Source of the DNA: Paraburkholderia sp. BL23I1N1
Lineage (GTDB): Bacteria > Pseudomonadota > Gammaproteobacteria > Burkholderiales > Burkholderiaceae
NCBI RefSeq assembly: GCF_003610295.1
Contig: NZ_RAPV01000001.1
Coordinates: forward strand, 2,728,001 to 2,792,000
Direction of reading: 5' to 3'
DNA length: 64,000 bases
Position 1 is the first letter of the stretch, and every line of letters starts with the position of its first letter. Positions 32,981-42,867 of this stretch are shown piece after piece. The translations under genes and the position numbers were made by a program. The notes under the pieces were generated by a model. It was not told the origin of the DNA. It worked only from the letters and a program-made list of their open reading frames with translations, and did not search any database.

Positions 32981-34405
32981 TCATGACGACTCTTCAAATG
33001 CACTGAGCTCCGCGAGCGTTATCGGCTTTAGTGGCGGCCGCACGCGTTGGAAACCAACCGCAGCAACAGAGCGACATTGTGCAGACGCAAGCAAATTAGC
33101 AACGGTGTAGCCGCATTGACGACCCTGACACGGGCCCATACCCGCGCGCGTGAACGCCTTTAGCTGGTTCGGCCCCGGCTGGCCGAGTTCCGCAGCCAGC
33201 CGCACATCGCCAGCCGTTACCTCTTCACAGCGACAGACAATCGTCTCATCGGGCGGCGTGAAAATCTCCGTACGCGGCCGATAGATCGAATCAAGCAGAG
33301 GCCGCATCGCCAGCTCATGTGCGAGCCGCCGACGCAGCGGCGCTGCAAGCTCGCTTGCGCGCCCGGCTGAGAGTACGCCCGAGGAAAGCGCGACGCCTAT
33401 AGCAGCAAGTTCACCGCGTGTGCACGCAGCTTTTGCGCCGCCGATTCCAGCGCCGTCGCCTGCGACAAAGAGACCAGTCATGCTGGTTTCACCCCATGTA
33501 TCGACTTCGGGCTCAAAGCAAAGTTGTGCTTCGTTCCATCGATGGCTGCATCCCATCGCCTGAGTGAAGTGGATAGACGGCACCACGCCTTCATGAACCA
33601 GAAGAATGTCGGCAGCCACATCGCCCGACAACCCATTCTCGGTGCGATAGACAATCTGTTCAAGACGGCCGATACCCAAAGCGCGAAGGCTACTGACGTT
33701 TCGAACAATGGGGAACCCCTTCCCGCGCAGTCTTGCCGACCACAGTAGCCCTTTAAGGAGATCATGCCAGCCGTCAACTGCGCCACGTAGAGTCGGAATG
33801 CCCCGACGCAGGGCGCCGCGGGGAGTCGTGTCAAGCCAACCTGCAATCCTACCGCCGGCGTCGAGCAGCTGCGTCATGTAAAGCAGTGGCAATGGCCCAC
33901 TACCGGCTATCCAGACGGGTTGATCGGGTATCTGGTGAGCGTTTTTATGCAGAATCTGCGCGGCGCCGACTGTCATCACACCCGGAAGCGTCCAACCTGG
34001 GAAAGGCATGGGCCGTTCCTGTGCGCCCGTCGCTAGCAACACATGGCGAGCGCGAATACTTTCAGCTCCATCCGCGCGGCTCAAAAAGACGATCGATTCC
34101 ATGGAACCGGCCGGTTTTCCTAGGCCAGACGTTCGCTCGATCTGCCATACACGCGTCTCCGGCAGGTAGTGCGCACCGCATTCGCGAAAGTTCTGCACCA
34201 CCGCCGCGCCTGCGCTGTACGCAGCGCCTAACCCTTGATGAACACCTCGCCGGACGCTTTCTTCGACGGCGCGCCATATCTGACCGCCCGGTGCAGGCTG
34301 TTCGTCCACGAGGATCGTGGTCATTCCAAGACGAGCAGAACGTATTGCGGCACTCATGCCGGCAGGTCCTGCACCTACAATCAGAATATCGAACCTTCGC
34401 ATCAC
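32981..34405 (-). CDS. FAD/NAD-linked oxidoreductase subunit with C-terminal BFD-type [2Fe-2S] domain (HcnB/OoxA-like)
   Basis: A 474-residue flavoprotein. The N-terminal FAD site is ILIVGAGPAGMSAAIRSARLG, with EQPAPGGQIWR typical of this family, and a second dinucleotide fold follows (VWIAGSGPLPLLY). The C-terminus has a bacterioferritin-associated-ferredoxin-like cluster site, C391-x-C393 (CRCEEVTAGDV) and C426-x4-C431 (GPCQGRQCG). This is the alpha subunit type of opine oxidase (OoxA), D-hydroxyproline dehydrogenase and hydrogen cyanide synthase (HcnB). Its ATG overlaps the preceding gene (34402) by 4 bases. The three genes at 32981-35881 form one complex. Confidence 0.9.
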   Translation of the reverse strand: MMRRFDILIVGAGPAGMSAAIRSARLGMTTILVDEQPAPGGQIWRAVEESVRRGVHQGLGAAYSAGAAVVQNFRECGAHYLPETRVWQIERTSGLGKPAGSMESIVFLSRADGAESIRARHVLLATGAQERPMPFPGWTLPGVMTVGAAQILHKNAHQIPDQPVWIAGSGPLPLLYMTQLLDAGGRIAGWLDTTPRGALRRGIPTLRGAVDGWHDLLKGLLWSARLRGKGFPIVRNVSSLRALGIGRLEQIVYRTENGLSGDVAADILLVHEGVVPSIHFTQAMGCSHRWNEAQLCFEPEVDTWGETSMTGLFVAGDGAGIGGAKAACTRGELAAIGVALSSGVLSAGRASELAAPLRRRLAHELAMRPLLDSIYRPRTEIFTPPDETIVCRCEEVTAGDVRLAAELGQPGPNQLKAFTRAGMGPCQGRQCGYTVANLLASAQCRSVAAVGFQRVRPPLKPITLAELSAFEESS

Positions 34406-34758
34406 AAATGCACCTCGCCACCAGGAAGATCGCCACTACCGTCGTCTGACTCAGCGACCGCCACACTGAGATTGCGGCGACCGTGTTGGCGTTGGATGCG
34501 CATCCCGTCGCGCACGATCGTCAGACAGGTCTGCGTGGACGCTACACCATCGACGACAGCAAGGCATTCGAAGCACACACCCATCATGCAAAAAGGTCCG
34601 CGTGGACTGCCGCTTCGCGGCGTGGTGCGAGCGACGGGGTTGTCCTCGCGCACGAGGACTGCCGCCACGGATTCGCCTCGCTCGGCAGTCACACGCCTGC
34701 CGTCGATCGATACCATGACCACGGCGTCCTCGGCGGGACTAGATAACTTGCGAAACAT
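34402..34758 (-). CDS. Small [2Fe-2S] ferredoxin-like subunit (HcnA/HypO gamma-type)
   Basis: A 118-residue plant-type ferredoxin domain with cluster cysteines C57, C62, C65 and C78 (FCMMGVCFEC, then TC). The start ATG 34758 overlaps the end of the upstream oxidase subunit gene by 20 bases; a longer frame to 35061 would run far into that gene and is not used. The stop overlaps the start of the HcnB-like gene. It should pass electrons between the two flavin subunits of the heterotrimeric dehydrogenase. Confidence 0.88.
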   Translation of the reverse strand: MFRKLSSPAEDAVVMVSIDGRRVTAERGESVAAVLVREDNPVARTTPRSGSPRGPFCMMGVCFECLAVVDGVASTQTCLTIVRDGMRIQRQHGRRNLSVAVAESDDGSGDLPGGEVHL

Positions 34759-35881
34759 CAAAGCGCCTATGATGGAAGAACTCGAAGTTTTCTGGCAGTA
34801 CGTTGCGCGCGAGAGCATCCGCAACTGGTCCAGCATGAACCGCCGCGAGGGTGATGCCGGAATGACAGAGCGCGATCCAAGCACCAGGATACGTTGAAGA
34901 TTGTGCGTACACAGGATGCTCGTCCGGGGTGATGATGCGCAGACATGCCCAATGCCTGACAAGGCGAGCCATAGCAAGGTCCGGTAAAATCCGTAGGGCG
35001 CGCTTTGCCATCCTGGCAGCGGTGAAGGTAGTGGTACCGAGATCCATACCGACTTCCTCATGACTTACGCCTATCATTACTGTACCGTCGCGAGTCTGGC
35101 GAATGCCGCTAGCGGGGAGGCGCAGAATTGGGTCGAGCCGTTCAGTTACCAGCAACTGGCCACGCTGGGGACGCAACGGTACGTCGAGCGCCACCATTGC
35201 CCCCAGGGCTGTGGAACCAAGCCCGGCCGCAATGATCAACTGTCCCGTTTCGAAACAACGCGGACCTGTCGGGGTTTGCACATGAACACGAAAACTACCG
35301 TCATGACATGGCTCAATCTTCGACACCGTGTGATTGCCAGCTAGAGTGCCGCCGCGTAACCCAATGGCTTGCTGCAGCGCCCGCAACAGATTAAGCGGAT
35401 TGCAATGGCCATCGCCAACGCCAATTCCAGCCCCCACCACTTCCCGCCCGAGCCGTGTACCTGGCAGCAGCTTTTCTAGTACAGAACGATCGATCATGCG
35501 CGAACACGGGTCGATTTTCTGGCTTTGCGCATTCCAGCTCGCGAGGAATTCGGCTTCCTCTTCAAAATCCGCTTCGCTTAGGCAAAAGCGCAAGCATCCA
35601 TCGTTTTCATACTCGACATCAGTGCCAGTTTCATCGTGCAGCGCTGTTGCGAAAACGGACCAAAGTGCGACGCTCTCGCGTGACAGCTGCTGGTAGCGGG
35701 GCGCGCCATATCCCTTCCCGTACGCGCCGACAAGACCGAAATTCGCTTTCGACGCGCGCGGGTCGCAATCACCCCCGTCGAGCACAAGCGCACGCCTCCC
35801 TCGCCCCAGCATCCCGTGCGCCAATGCGCAGCCGACAACACCGCCGCCGACTATGACGACGTCATGGTTTTCGCGTATCAA
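34739..35881 (-). CDS. FAD-dependent amino/imino-acid dehydrogenase subunit (DAO family; HcnC/OoxB-like)
   Basis: A 380-residue member of the D-amino-acid oxidase / glycine oxidase (DAO) family. The FAD-binding start is VVIVGGGVVGCALAHGML, with the second FAD contact at ASKANFGLVGA, and the C-terminal AWIALCHSGITLAAVHAGPVAD completes the flavin site. It is the catalytic (beta) subunit type that oxidises the C-N bond in opines, D-hydroxyproline or glycine. It is the first gene of the three-gene operon. A polar amino-acid ABC transporter and an opine-dehydrogenase-family gene in the same island support an amine or imino-acid substrate. Confidence 0.9.
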   Translation of the reverse strand: MIRENHDVVIVGGGVVGCALAHGMLGRGRRALVLDGGDCDPRASKANFGLVGAYGKGYGAPRYQQLSRESVALWSVFATALHDETGTDVEYENDGCLRFCLSEADFEEEAEFLASWNAQSQKIDPCSRMIDRSVLEKLLPGTRLGREVVGAGIGVGDGHCNPLNLLRALQQAIGLRGGTLAGNHTVSKIEPCHDGSFRVHVQTPTGPRCFETGQLIIAAGLGSTALGAMVALDVPLRPQRGQLLVTERLDPILRLPASGIRQTRDGTVMIGVSHEEVGMDLGTTTFTAARMAKRALRILPDLAMARLVRHWACLRIITPDEHPVYAQSSTYPGAWIALCHSGITLAAVHAGPVADALARNVLPENFEFFHHRRFDVSQVI

Positions 35882-37041
35882 GCCCGCCTCTTTTCCTGAA
35901 TGATTTGGTTAACTCTATGATCGTCGCCGCAAGGCGTCAAAGTCGAATTTGAAGTACAAGGTATTCCCAGTGGTTATGTTCAAACGCGCACACCGCCGGT
36001 AGGCGACAGATCTCCACGAAAAGCCGTGATCGATTTATCGAGCAACGCCCGCCCATCGGATTTTTCGACGAGGTGGTAGCCATCGCTGAGGGCACGGGCC
36101 GACTCTCAGGCAAACAAACCAGCGTGGACGACACGCTAAACCATGCGTGCCTATGGCATACGAGAATAGAGTGCGACGATGGCTTCCATCATGACAACAA
36201 CTCGGCAGCACGGGCGCTCGCAAAAGCCCCAAGCTCAGCAACGAGACCCCCATGCCATGACTGGTCCCAATGCACAACTTCATTGCCACGGCGATACGGT
36301 CAATGCGCTGTGTTACGCGGCCGTGGCTGACCGAGAATTGATACCGCCTATCGTCAACGAGCACGTGACGTGCGCTGACCGGCGATTCGAACACAAAGCG
36401 GCCAACGTGCCGCCGACGCGAAAATCCGACACGAGTTGGGCGATCCTCCATACATTAAACTGATGGAAAGCGCTCACGTTTTATTGCGACGACGGACAAC
36501 TCAAATTCGACAATCTGCCGGTCGAACGTGCATTGCGCTGCGTTGCAATCAGGCCCCGCGACTACCTGCTCAGCGGCACTGATTCAGCGGCCAACGACTA
36601 TCTGCTGCGGCGTTCGGCCGCGGTCAAGAAAATATGCTTCAGTCTGAGTTGCGCCATCTCGCAGAAAAAAGGGTAACTTGATCAAGCAGGGCTTCGGCTG
36701 GGGGAGCATCGCGGGGGCATTCGCGAGGCGACAGTGTGCACGTTGAAGAAGGTAGACAGGATGTTCGCGCTCAACGTAGCCCCTACGATCTCGTGTTCAT
36801 GCGATCCAAGACACAGGTCAGCATATAGTAGCGACCAATGACAACTATAATAAAGCTGACCCAGAATCCGGGCCGTTCGCTTTAAACTGGAAGTTTCCGG
36901 CGAGGACAACAGACGATCCTGAGCGCTAAAAGAAAAGTCGAACGGGCACTGAACGTTGCAATTGTCCAATGCAAAAAACCGCAGCGAGATCCGAAAACGG
37001 CGAAAGGCGGATCCGTTAAGATGACCCATCTCAGCGTTCTG
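35882..37041. other. Decayed island DNA between oxidase operon and LysR gene
   Basis: A 1.16-kb interval without an intact gene. It holds an IS66 relic (36482-36655) and, at 35936, a short frame VKVEFEVQGIPSGYV that resembles two other short relics at 43980 and 46478. The oxidase operon promoter must lie near 35882-35935. Confidence 0.5.
36482..36655 (+). pseudogene. IS66-family transposase C-terminal fragment
   Basis: The plus-strand reading YCDDGQLKFDN, VERALRCVA, RPRDYLLSGTDSAAND matches the C-terminal DDE region of IS66 transposases (consensus YCDDGRLEIDNN.AERALR.VALGRKNYLFAGSD..GE). The rest of the gene is absent. Confidence 0.75.
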
Positions 37042-37974
37042 CTAGGATTGCTTTGCGGCCGACTCGCCAAATATCTCCGCCCACGCCTCTTCTGCAATCT
37101 TTTTGGCGCATCGTTCATATTCCTGCACAAGCTCGATGTTTTTCGCCGACCTCGCATGACAGAAATGAAAATACTCAGGAATATCGGGCTTGAATCGCCT
37201 TATATCTAAACGACCTTGCATGTCGATGACAGATAGCGGGTGTACCAATGAAATCCCGAGTCCGGCCGAGACGAATTCACACAGAGTCGGCGTGGTCTCG
37301 CTTTCCAGCACGACGTTGAGATCGACCCCGTAAGAGTGGATAGCGTCATTGAAAGCATTGGTCGTCCGGTTATCAGCCGCATATCCGATGAAAGGGATTC
37401 CCTCGACGTGCTCCGGGCTGACGAATTCGCGTCTGCTCAGGGGGTGCCCTTTCGGCATGATGCAAACTAACGGGCTCTCCATAATAGGAGTCACCACCGA
37501 ATTTGGGCTACTCATCAAGCTCGTTGTGAATCCAACATCCATCTGACGCGTGGCGACGCGGTCCGACACAATGTTGGACGCTCGCATATGGATCGTCGGA
37601 CGAACGTCTGGACACCGAGAGAGGAACATCATCGTCGCTCGCCTGATGAATGATCCGGATAATTCCGGAAGCACTCCGATAGCAAAGTGACTCATCTCCT
37701 TCCGCTGGATGATGGCGATCGCCTCTTCAATCTGTCTCAGGCCCGCAAACACTCGATCGACCTCGCCATACAAGCGCATGCCTTGCGCCGTCGCAGCAAG
37801 TCGGCCTTTGACTCGTTCGAACAATTCAAGACCGGTCTCCTCCTCAAGGTGGACTAGCAGCTTGCTCACGGCAGGTTGGGTCACGTGAAGAACCTCGGCT
37901 GCTCGACTCACCGTGCCTTGCTCGATGAGAGCTTTAAATGCCTCTATCTGCCGTAGTTGAAGTTGTCTTTTCAT
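37042..37974 (-). CDS. LysR family transcriptional regulator
   Basis: A 310-residue LTTR. The DNA-binding domain is LRQIEAFKALIEQGTVSRAAEVL, then TQPAVSKLLVHLEEETGLELF, and the effector domain begins at about residue 92 (HFAIGVLPELSGSF) with CEFVSAGLGISLVHPLSV near the end. This branch includes regulators of opine and amino-acid catabolism (OccR/NocR-like) as well as others. It lies between the flavin dehydrogenase operon and the MmgE/PrpD-transporter group, all on the minus strand, and is the only regulator in the island, so it is the likely controller of both. Confidence 0.9.
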   Translation of the reverse strand: MKRQLQLRQIEAFKALIEQGTVSRAAEVLHVTQPAVSKLLVHLEEETGLELFERVKGRLAATAQGMRLYGEVDRVFAGLRQIEEAIAIIQRKEMSHFAIGVLPELSGSFIRRATMMFLSRCPDVRPTIHMRASNIVSDRVATRQMDVGFTTSLMSSPNSVVTPIMESPLVCIMPKGHPLSRREFVSPEHVEGIPFIGYAADNRTTNAFNDAIHSYGVDLNVVLESETTPTLCEFVSAGLGISLVHPLSVIDMQGRLDIRRFKPDIPEYFHFCHARSAKNIELVQEYERCAKKIAEEAWAEIFGESAAKQS

Positions 37975-38767
37975 ATGCCGCCGCTTTTAAAATCTCATTC
38001 CTGCTTTAGTAGGTCGCTGGCGAAACAGCGTACTGGCACCCGCCGTTGCACCCACGTCGCCACTGTACACGACGTCGCAGCTTGGAAAACGCCAGTTCTC
38101 ACCCATATACGCGAGGATTATGGGGCCGACCCTCGCCAACAAAGTCGAAGTTGCATCGGCCGCTTTGCAGGAGGTCAACAGGGCTCGCGCTCATGACATC
38201 GGGCGCGAAACATTCCCTGAAAGGACACGTCCAGCGGTAGCATCGATTAAAGCCCGGATCCGCCCTTTTGAAGCTCTGAAGAATGCTTGCTCTGACGGTC
38301 GCGGCGTCCCCCCCGAATGGTTGAGCGTCCTTGCTCGCAGTCACTTCCATATGCGACCCATTTTCAGCTCGTTGGATGCCGGGTAAAGCGCATGAGTCGA
38401 ACGCGCCAAAGAAGGCGTTAGAACAGCAGTTCCGGACATTGTCCAGCCGAAGATCGTCGCCATCGACCGGGACCGGGGATACAAGGTTTCGCAGCCGAAG
38501 GCACGGATATCCGACATCCGGTTCGGGCGGGCATCAGCGGCGCCTGGCGCGGAATTACCCTGCGCCTTCGCGCCGACCATCTGTACGCAGGCAAGCCTCA
38601 GCGACAGAGCCCACGGCCACGTCGGACAATGCAACTCCCGAGCTGTATGCGCGGTAACGGTAGCCACAGCTTGCGGACGACCCTCCACAAGCTGAGACTA
38701 TCTATTCGTTTCCTTACATCGACGATCCGTGACTTTCCGAACTACGCGGGCTACGCGAATACCGTTC
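37975..38767. other. Gene-poor stretch; one unassigned coding-like segment
   Basis: 793 bp between the LysR gene and MmgE/PrpD gene 2. On the plus strand at about 38390-38700 a frame reads VERAKEGVRTAVPDIVQPK, then VAIDRDRGYKVSQPKARISD, with good codon bias but no start codon. It looks like the remnant of a real gene that I cannot identify. Confidence 0.35.
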
Positions 38768-40138
38768 TTAAACGAACTGGATCTCCGACAAGCTTTCCGT
38801 CAAACCACACATGTCGCCTCGTCTGGCGTCCAAAATGGCCCTGACCACAATGTTCTGCTGCTCGGGAGTGGCAACGAAACGCGTGGCCTGTCGAAACTTG
38901 TCCTCAAGTTTATCCCACGGAAGACCGTTATCCTTCGGGAAGGTTACAGGTGAAACAAAGCGCTGATCCTCGCATGTGACCGTGACACGGGCCGGCAGCA
39001 TGCCGCTTTCCGTATAGATCTTGTCCAGCTCCGGACTTAGCGAAAGTTCCACCTTGTGTGAAAGCGCAGTGACAGAGGGATTGTTTAGGACATCGCCAGT
39101 CAGTGGCAACAGAGCCTCGTGACCGTAGTGCGCGACCAACGCGAGACAGTAGGGATGACTATACTGAATATCCATTATATCTCGAGGTTCTTTCCGGTTC
39201 GAAATGCGTAAGGCCGGCCCGTATGTTTCGACCTCAATCCTGTCGATATTTCGGCCCACTAACCGATGTTCTTTGATCAGCTCGATTAATGCATCAAGCG
39301 CACCGTGCAGATGCCTGCAACAGCAATATGGCTTAAAGCCCGTCGTGCGAATGTACTGGTAGGAACCGAGGTCTAGATCGTCCGCGAAATTGTAGTAACG
39401 CGTTGCGTCCAAGATATTGCGGGCGCCGTGGAATCCGTTCTGCGCTGACGCAAGCGACTCCAGGCCGGTCACAACAGCCCACGTGATGCCCTCCTTGACA
39501 TGGTTTGGCTCGGGATGCGGTTTTCGGGGAGCGGGAGCGCTCGCCAACGACTGATTGGGTGCACTTTCCCCAGCAATCGCCAAAGCGTGTTCAATCACCT
39601 CGCGGGAGGACCGGCGAAGCGCCGCAGCCGTCGCGACGACCGCATAAGGCGCCCACGTACCACTACTTCCGTAGGCGCGCGCAGCGCTAATCGCTGTACC
39701 AACTTCATAACCGATGACAATCGCATTTAATAGCTCTCCAAAGGTAGCTTTCGTCTCTTTGGCAACGGCGATGGCTGTTGGAATAACAGCAGCTCCAGGA
39801 TGGCCCCGAGATGCCGGCGTGTCATCGTCGAGGTCTAGCGCAGAACCAGCGGCACTGTTTGCCCAAGCAGCTCCAATGACGGAACTGGTCTCTCCCGTGA
39901 ACCAGATAGGAATGTCGCCAGGAGGTCGCGTTTCGTGAGCCGTCTTTCGGATCGCAAGGGCCCCCGCCTGCCCAACTCCAGCGCCAACAGCACTGAGCAG
40001 ATCCAGGATACATTTGAGCGCAAACTCCAGCGACTCTTCTGGAGCTCGATTTTCCCGCGCCTCCACGATATAAGCGGAGAATTTTTGAACAATCCCGCCT
40101 TGAGGATAACGCTCGTCGTCGATTACATTACTCGTCAT
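38768..40138 (-). CDS. MmgE/PrpD family protein, island copy 1
   Basis: A 456-residue MmgE/PrpD-fold protein. Typical segments are CILDLLSAVGAGVG, AAWANSAAGSALDLDDD, GHPGAAVIPTAIAVAKE, IVIGYEVGTAISAAR and FKPYCCCRHLHGALDAL. It is clearly paralogous to the protein at 44668-46116 (same CCCRH and same IPxWFTG loop) and only distantly related to the one at 3452. The frequent AT-rich codons contrast with region 1. The substrate is unknown; the family dehydrates, isomerises or decarboxylates small polycarboxylates. It is downstream of the ABC transporter operon after a 312-bp gap. Confidence 0.88.
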   Translation of the reverse strand: MTSNVIDDERYPQGGIVQKFSAYIVEARENRAPEESLEFALKCILDLLSAVGAGVGQAGALAIRKTAHETRPPGDIPIWFTGETSSVIGAAWANSAAGSALDLDDDTPASRGHPGAAVIPTAIAVAKETKATFGELLNAIVIGYEVGTAISAARAYGSSGTWAPYAVVATAAALRRSSREVIEHALAIAGESAPNQSLASAPAPRKPHPEPNHVKEGITWAVVTGLESLASAQNGFHGARNILDATRYYNFADDLDLGSYQYIRTTGFKPYCCCRHLHGALDALIELIKEHRLVGRNIDRIEVETYGPALRISNRKEPRDIMDIQYSHPYCLALVAHYGHEALLPLTGDVLNNPSVTALSHKVELSLSPELDKIYTESGMLPARVTVTCEDQRFVSPVTFPKDNGLPWDKLEDKFRQATRFVATPEQQNIVVRAILDARRGDMCGLTESLSEIQFV

Positions 40139-40450
40139 GGTGCCTCGATAACATCAATTGAACACTTTCGAACTTGATAGTTGGCTGCAAGTGACACGTT
40201 AATTCGCAATACCGCGATGTCCTCTCACGATCCAGTTTTGCTGTCGGCATGCCGTAGTCAACGCAGCCAGAGACTCTTCAAACACCAAGCCGTCGGCCAT
40301 GAGAAAAAAACAGTGCGCAAGGGCCAATTACCCTTGTGTACCCGGACCGAGCCGCCCATAACGGGACAATGTCGGTTCGTGCCGTCAGGCCACTTGTACG
40401 TCGTCGAACTGTTGATGCGTTCATGGGCGACAGACACCGTGCCGAAATGC
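40139..40450. other. Gap between MmgE/PrpD gene and ABC permease
   Basis: 312 bp with no convincing gene. A plus-strand frame through 40181-40663 is the antisense of the permease end. Confidence 0.5.
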
Positions 40451-41179
40451 TTAATGCATGGCCGCTGCAGCAGAAGATCCGAACGTGCGGCGATCGCGTT
40501 TCTTCGGACTAATCCGCCTTTCGATCATGAATATGACTCTGCTGATAAGAAAGTTCATGCTGAGATATATGAAGCCGGCTATGAGAAAGACCTCTACGGG
40601 GCGGTAGCTGTTAGAGATGATTTGCTTAGCCACTCCTGTCACTTCGACTATGGTGATTGTTGACGCAAGTGACGTTGACTTGATCATAATCATAAGTTCG
40701 CTTCCATAAGCTGGGAGTGCTTGCCGCATTGCAATCGGGAAGACAATTCTGCGGAATAAAAGAACGCTCGACATGCCAATTGACCGCGCCGCTTCAATTT
40801 GTCCCCATGGTACTGACTGAACACCACCGCGAATGATTTCGCTGGTGTAGGCCGCAGTGTTCAGCGACAGAGCCAAAATCGCACAAAACCACGCATCGCG
40901 AAATAGCGCCCACAGGCCGAGGTGTTCCAAGACAATTCTAAACTGCCCCGATCCATAATAAATCAGGAACATTTGCACCAGAAGCGGCGTGGACCGCACC
41001 ACATATACGTAACCATAACCGAGAGAAGCCAAAAGTCTACTGTTCGAAAGCCGAGCCAATGCAACTGGGACCGCAAGCAGGAAACCAACAAAAAGCGACA
41101 CGGAAGCCAATGCAACGGTCGCAGGAACCGCCGCAAGAAGCTTTGGAAACGACTCATATATCAGCTGAAAATCCATCAC
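40451..41179 (-). CDS. Polar amino-acid/opine ABC transporter permease (HisM/OccM-like)
   Basis: A 242-residue permease of the HisMQ family with five or so membrane helices. The cytoplasmic EAA loop is GQIEAARSIGMSSVLLFRRIVFPIAMRQALPAYGSE, needed to contact the ATPase. Its ATG overlaps the TGA of the preceding permease (41176-41179). It forms the membrane pore with that permease, served by the binding protein at 41942 and the ATPase at 42868. Uptake of a basic or opine-type amino acid is suggested by the neighbouring oxidase and dehydrogenase genes. Confidence 0.92.
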   Translation of the reverse strand: MMDFQLIYESFPKLLAAVPATVALASVSLFVGFLLAVPVALARLSNSRLLASLGYGYVYVVRSTPLLVQMFLIYYGSGQFRIVLEHLGLWALFRDAWFCAILALSLNTAAYTSEIIRGGVQSVPWGQIEAARSIGMSSVLLFRRIVFPIAMRQALPAYGSELMIMIKSTSLASTITIVEVTGVAKQIISNSYRPVEVFLIAGFIYLSMNFLISRVIFMIERRISPKKRDRRTFGSSAAAAMH

Positions 41180-41892
41180 CGACTCCTTACGCCGCGGTTA
41201 GCCCACTTCTCTGCTCTCAGAAATCCCTGGTTAGAAATCGAAGAAAGCAAAAGGAAAATCACGAAGGCGGCCAGATAAAACGTGAACGGTTCTTTGAAAG
41301 ATCCAGCTCCGATGGCAGCTGTGCGCATGATTTCAACCAACCCAACAACGGAAATGAGCGAGGTATCCTTTAACGCCAGTTGCCAGACATTCCCCAGACC
41401 GGGCAACGCGAATCTCGCCGCCTGTGGAATAAGAATCCGACGAAGTAGCACTGCCCGCTCCATTCCCATTGCCACTGCCGCTTCAATTTGTCCTGTTGGA
41501 ATGGCTATGACCGCCGCCCGTATGACCTCTGTCGCATAGGCTCCGGCACTGATGCCGATGCAGAGCACACCGACTGCGAACACCGGCAGTTCTATATAAC
41601 CTTCGAATCCGAAAACAGCGTTCGCGACATACCGGAGCAACGTACCCCCACCAAAGAACACCAGAAAAATTATCAGCAGCTCGGGAATTCCGCGTACGAC
41701 CGTCGTATACACGTCAGCTAGAAAACGCAGCAAACTGAAGCGAGAGAGTTTTGCCGCGGCAAAAACCGATCCGAGCAAAATGCCGACGAGAAATGAACAC
41801 GCCGCGACGGCAACCGTCATAACGGTGCCACGCGCAAATTCATCAACCCACGCTGTGCTTCCCCATGCAAGCACTGAAATATCCATTTTCAT
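41176..41892 (-). CDS. Polar amino-acid/opine ABC transporter permease (HisQ/OccQ-like)
   Basis: A 238-residue permease of the same family as the next gene. The EAA loop is GQIEAAVAMGMERAVLLRRILIPQAARFALPGLGNVWQ, and further helices include ISVVGLVEIMRTAAIG. An N-terminal periplasmic segment precedes the first helix (TVMTVAVAACSFLVGILLGSV). It lies 49 bp after the binding-protein gene and is translationally coupled to the second permease. Confidence 0.92.
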   Translation of the reverse strand: MKMDISVLAWGSTAWVDEFARGTVMTVAVAACSFLVGILLGSVFAAAKLSRFSLLRFLADVYTTVVRGIPELLIIFLVFFGGGTLLRYVANAVFGFEGYIELPVFAVGVLCIGISAGAYATEVIRAAVIAIPTGQIEAAVAMGMERAVLLRRILIPQAARFALPGLGNVWQLALKDTSLISVVGLVEIMRTAAIGAGSFKEPFTFYLAAFVIFLLLSSISNQGFLRAEKWANRGVRSR

Positions 41893-41941
41893 TCCCCATC
41901 AAATTGAGTTCGGCTATGCATAAACGACCGTATTCACTTAC

Positions 41942-42799
41942 CTATTCCTTCGGCGAATTGTCGAAGCCGAACCACTTGATGGCAAGTCTGCGCAGGCTGC
42001 CATCCGAAACTGCTTCCCCGATCGCCTTGTCGAACATGGCGCGTAGTTGATCGTCATTTTTGCGAAATCCAGCGGCCACTCGGCTGCCGAACGGCCCGTT
42101 CGTCATACTGGGGCCAAATATCCGCAGGTTCTTGCCGTCAGGCTTGTCCATCAACGGCTTGAGGAAATTGAAGGAAACCATTCCCGCATCGATTCTCCCC
42201 GCCGTCAAGTCGAGCATCATGTTATCCGTGGTGTCATATGTCGAAAGTCTCACGGTCGGCATGAACTTCTTCATGAATGTCTCGAAGTTGCTGCCCACCT
42301 GTACCCCAACGGTTTTTCCTTTCAGAGCGGAGGTGATTTTTTTTATCGCTGACTCCTCATCAGCATCAAATTTGTCCAAATTCAGATTTGATGGCGATAT
42401 CTTGACAGCGATTAGATCGCTCGCCGATGTGGCGACGAAAACCATCGGAGTGGTTACGTACGGTCTGGAAAATGAGATAACCTTTTCTCGCGAAGGTGTG
42501 ATCCCTATTGCAGCCATAATTGAATCAAACCGACCGGACAAGAGAGAGGGAATTAGGCTGTCATAGGCCTGATCGACGATTTCGCACTGCAATCCCATCC
42601 GTCGGCACAAGTCGCTAGCTACATCGATCTCAAAGCCAACCATCTTGCCGCTCGTGTCCTTGAAGGCATACGGAGCATACGAAGCTTCGGTACCAATCGT
42701 GATTCTCTTGTACTCCTTGGCCATAACAGGGTCGCAGAGCATCAATGCAGCAGACAGCATTCCAATAAGCGCGCCGATTTTTAGGAACTTCATGAACAT
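41942..42799 (-). CDS. Periplasmic amino-acid/opine-binding protein (SBP family 3)
   Basis: A 285-residue class 3 solute-binding protein. The signal peptide ends at about residue 27 (LMLCDPVMA), and the mature start KEYKRITIGTEASYAPYAFKD is the family signature. Later motifs are GFEIDVASDLCRRMGLQCEIV, FDSIMAAIGITPSREKVISFS and GRIDAGMVS. It should deliver a polar amino acid or opine to the permease pair. Gene order ATPase-SBP-permease-permease with short gaps indicates one operon starting at 43734. Confidence 0.92.
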   Translation of the reverse strand: MFMKFLKIGALIGMLSAALMLCDPVMAKEYKRITIGTEASYAPYAFKDTSGKMVGFEIDVASDLCRRMGLQCEIVDQAYDSLIPSLLSGRFDSIMAAIGITPSREKVISFSRPYVTTPMVFVATSASDLIAVKISPSNLNLDKFDADEESAIKKITSALKGKTVGVQVGSNFETFMKKFMPTVRLSTYDTTDNMMLDLTAGRIDAGMVSFNFLKPLMDKPDGKNLRIFGPSMTNGPFGSRVAAGFRKNDDQLRAMFDKAIGEAVSDGSLRRLAIKWFGFDNSPKE

Positions 42800-42867
42800 C
42801 TCCTGGACTATGTCCTATCTTCTTCGTTTTGCGATTCTCTGGATTTCAATATCGCGTTTGAAGCCGG

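Noticed and set aside
34759..35061. Extended start for the [2Fe-2S] subunit (219 residues)
   Set aside because: It would overlap the catalytic subunit gene by more than 300 bases; the ferredoxin domain begins at about residue 14 from ATG 34758.
40181..40663. Plus-strand frame of 160 codons before the ABC permease
   Set aside because: Half of it is antisense to the permease; no ribosome site or known motif.
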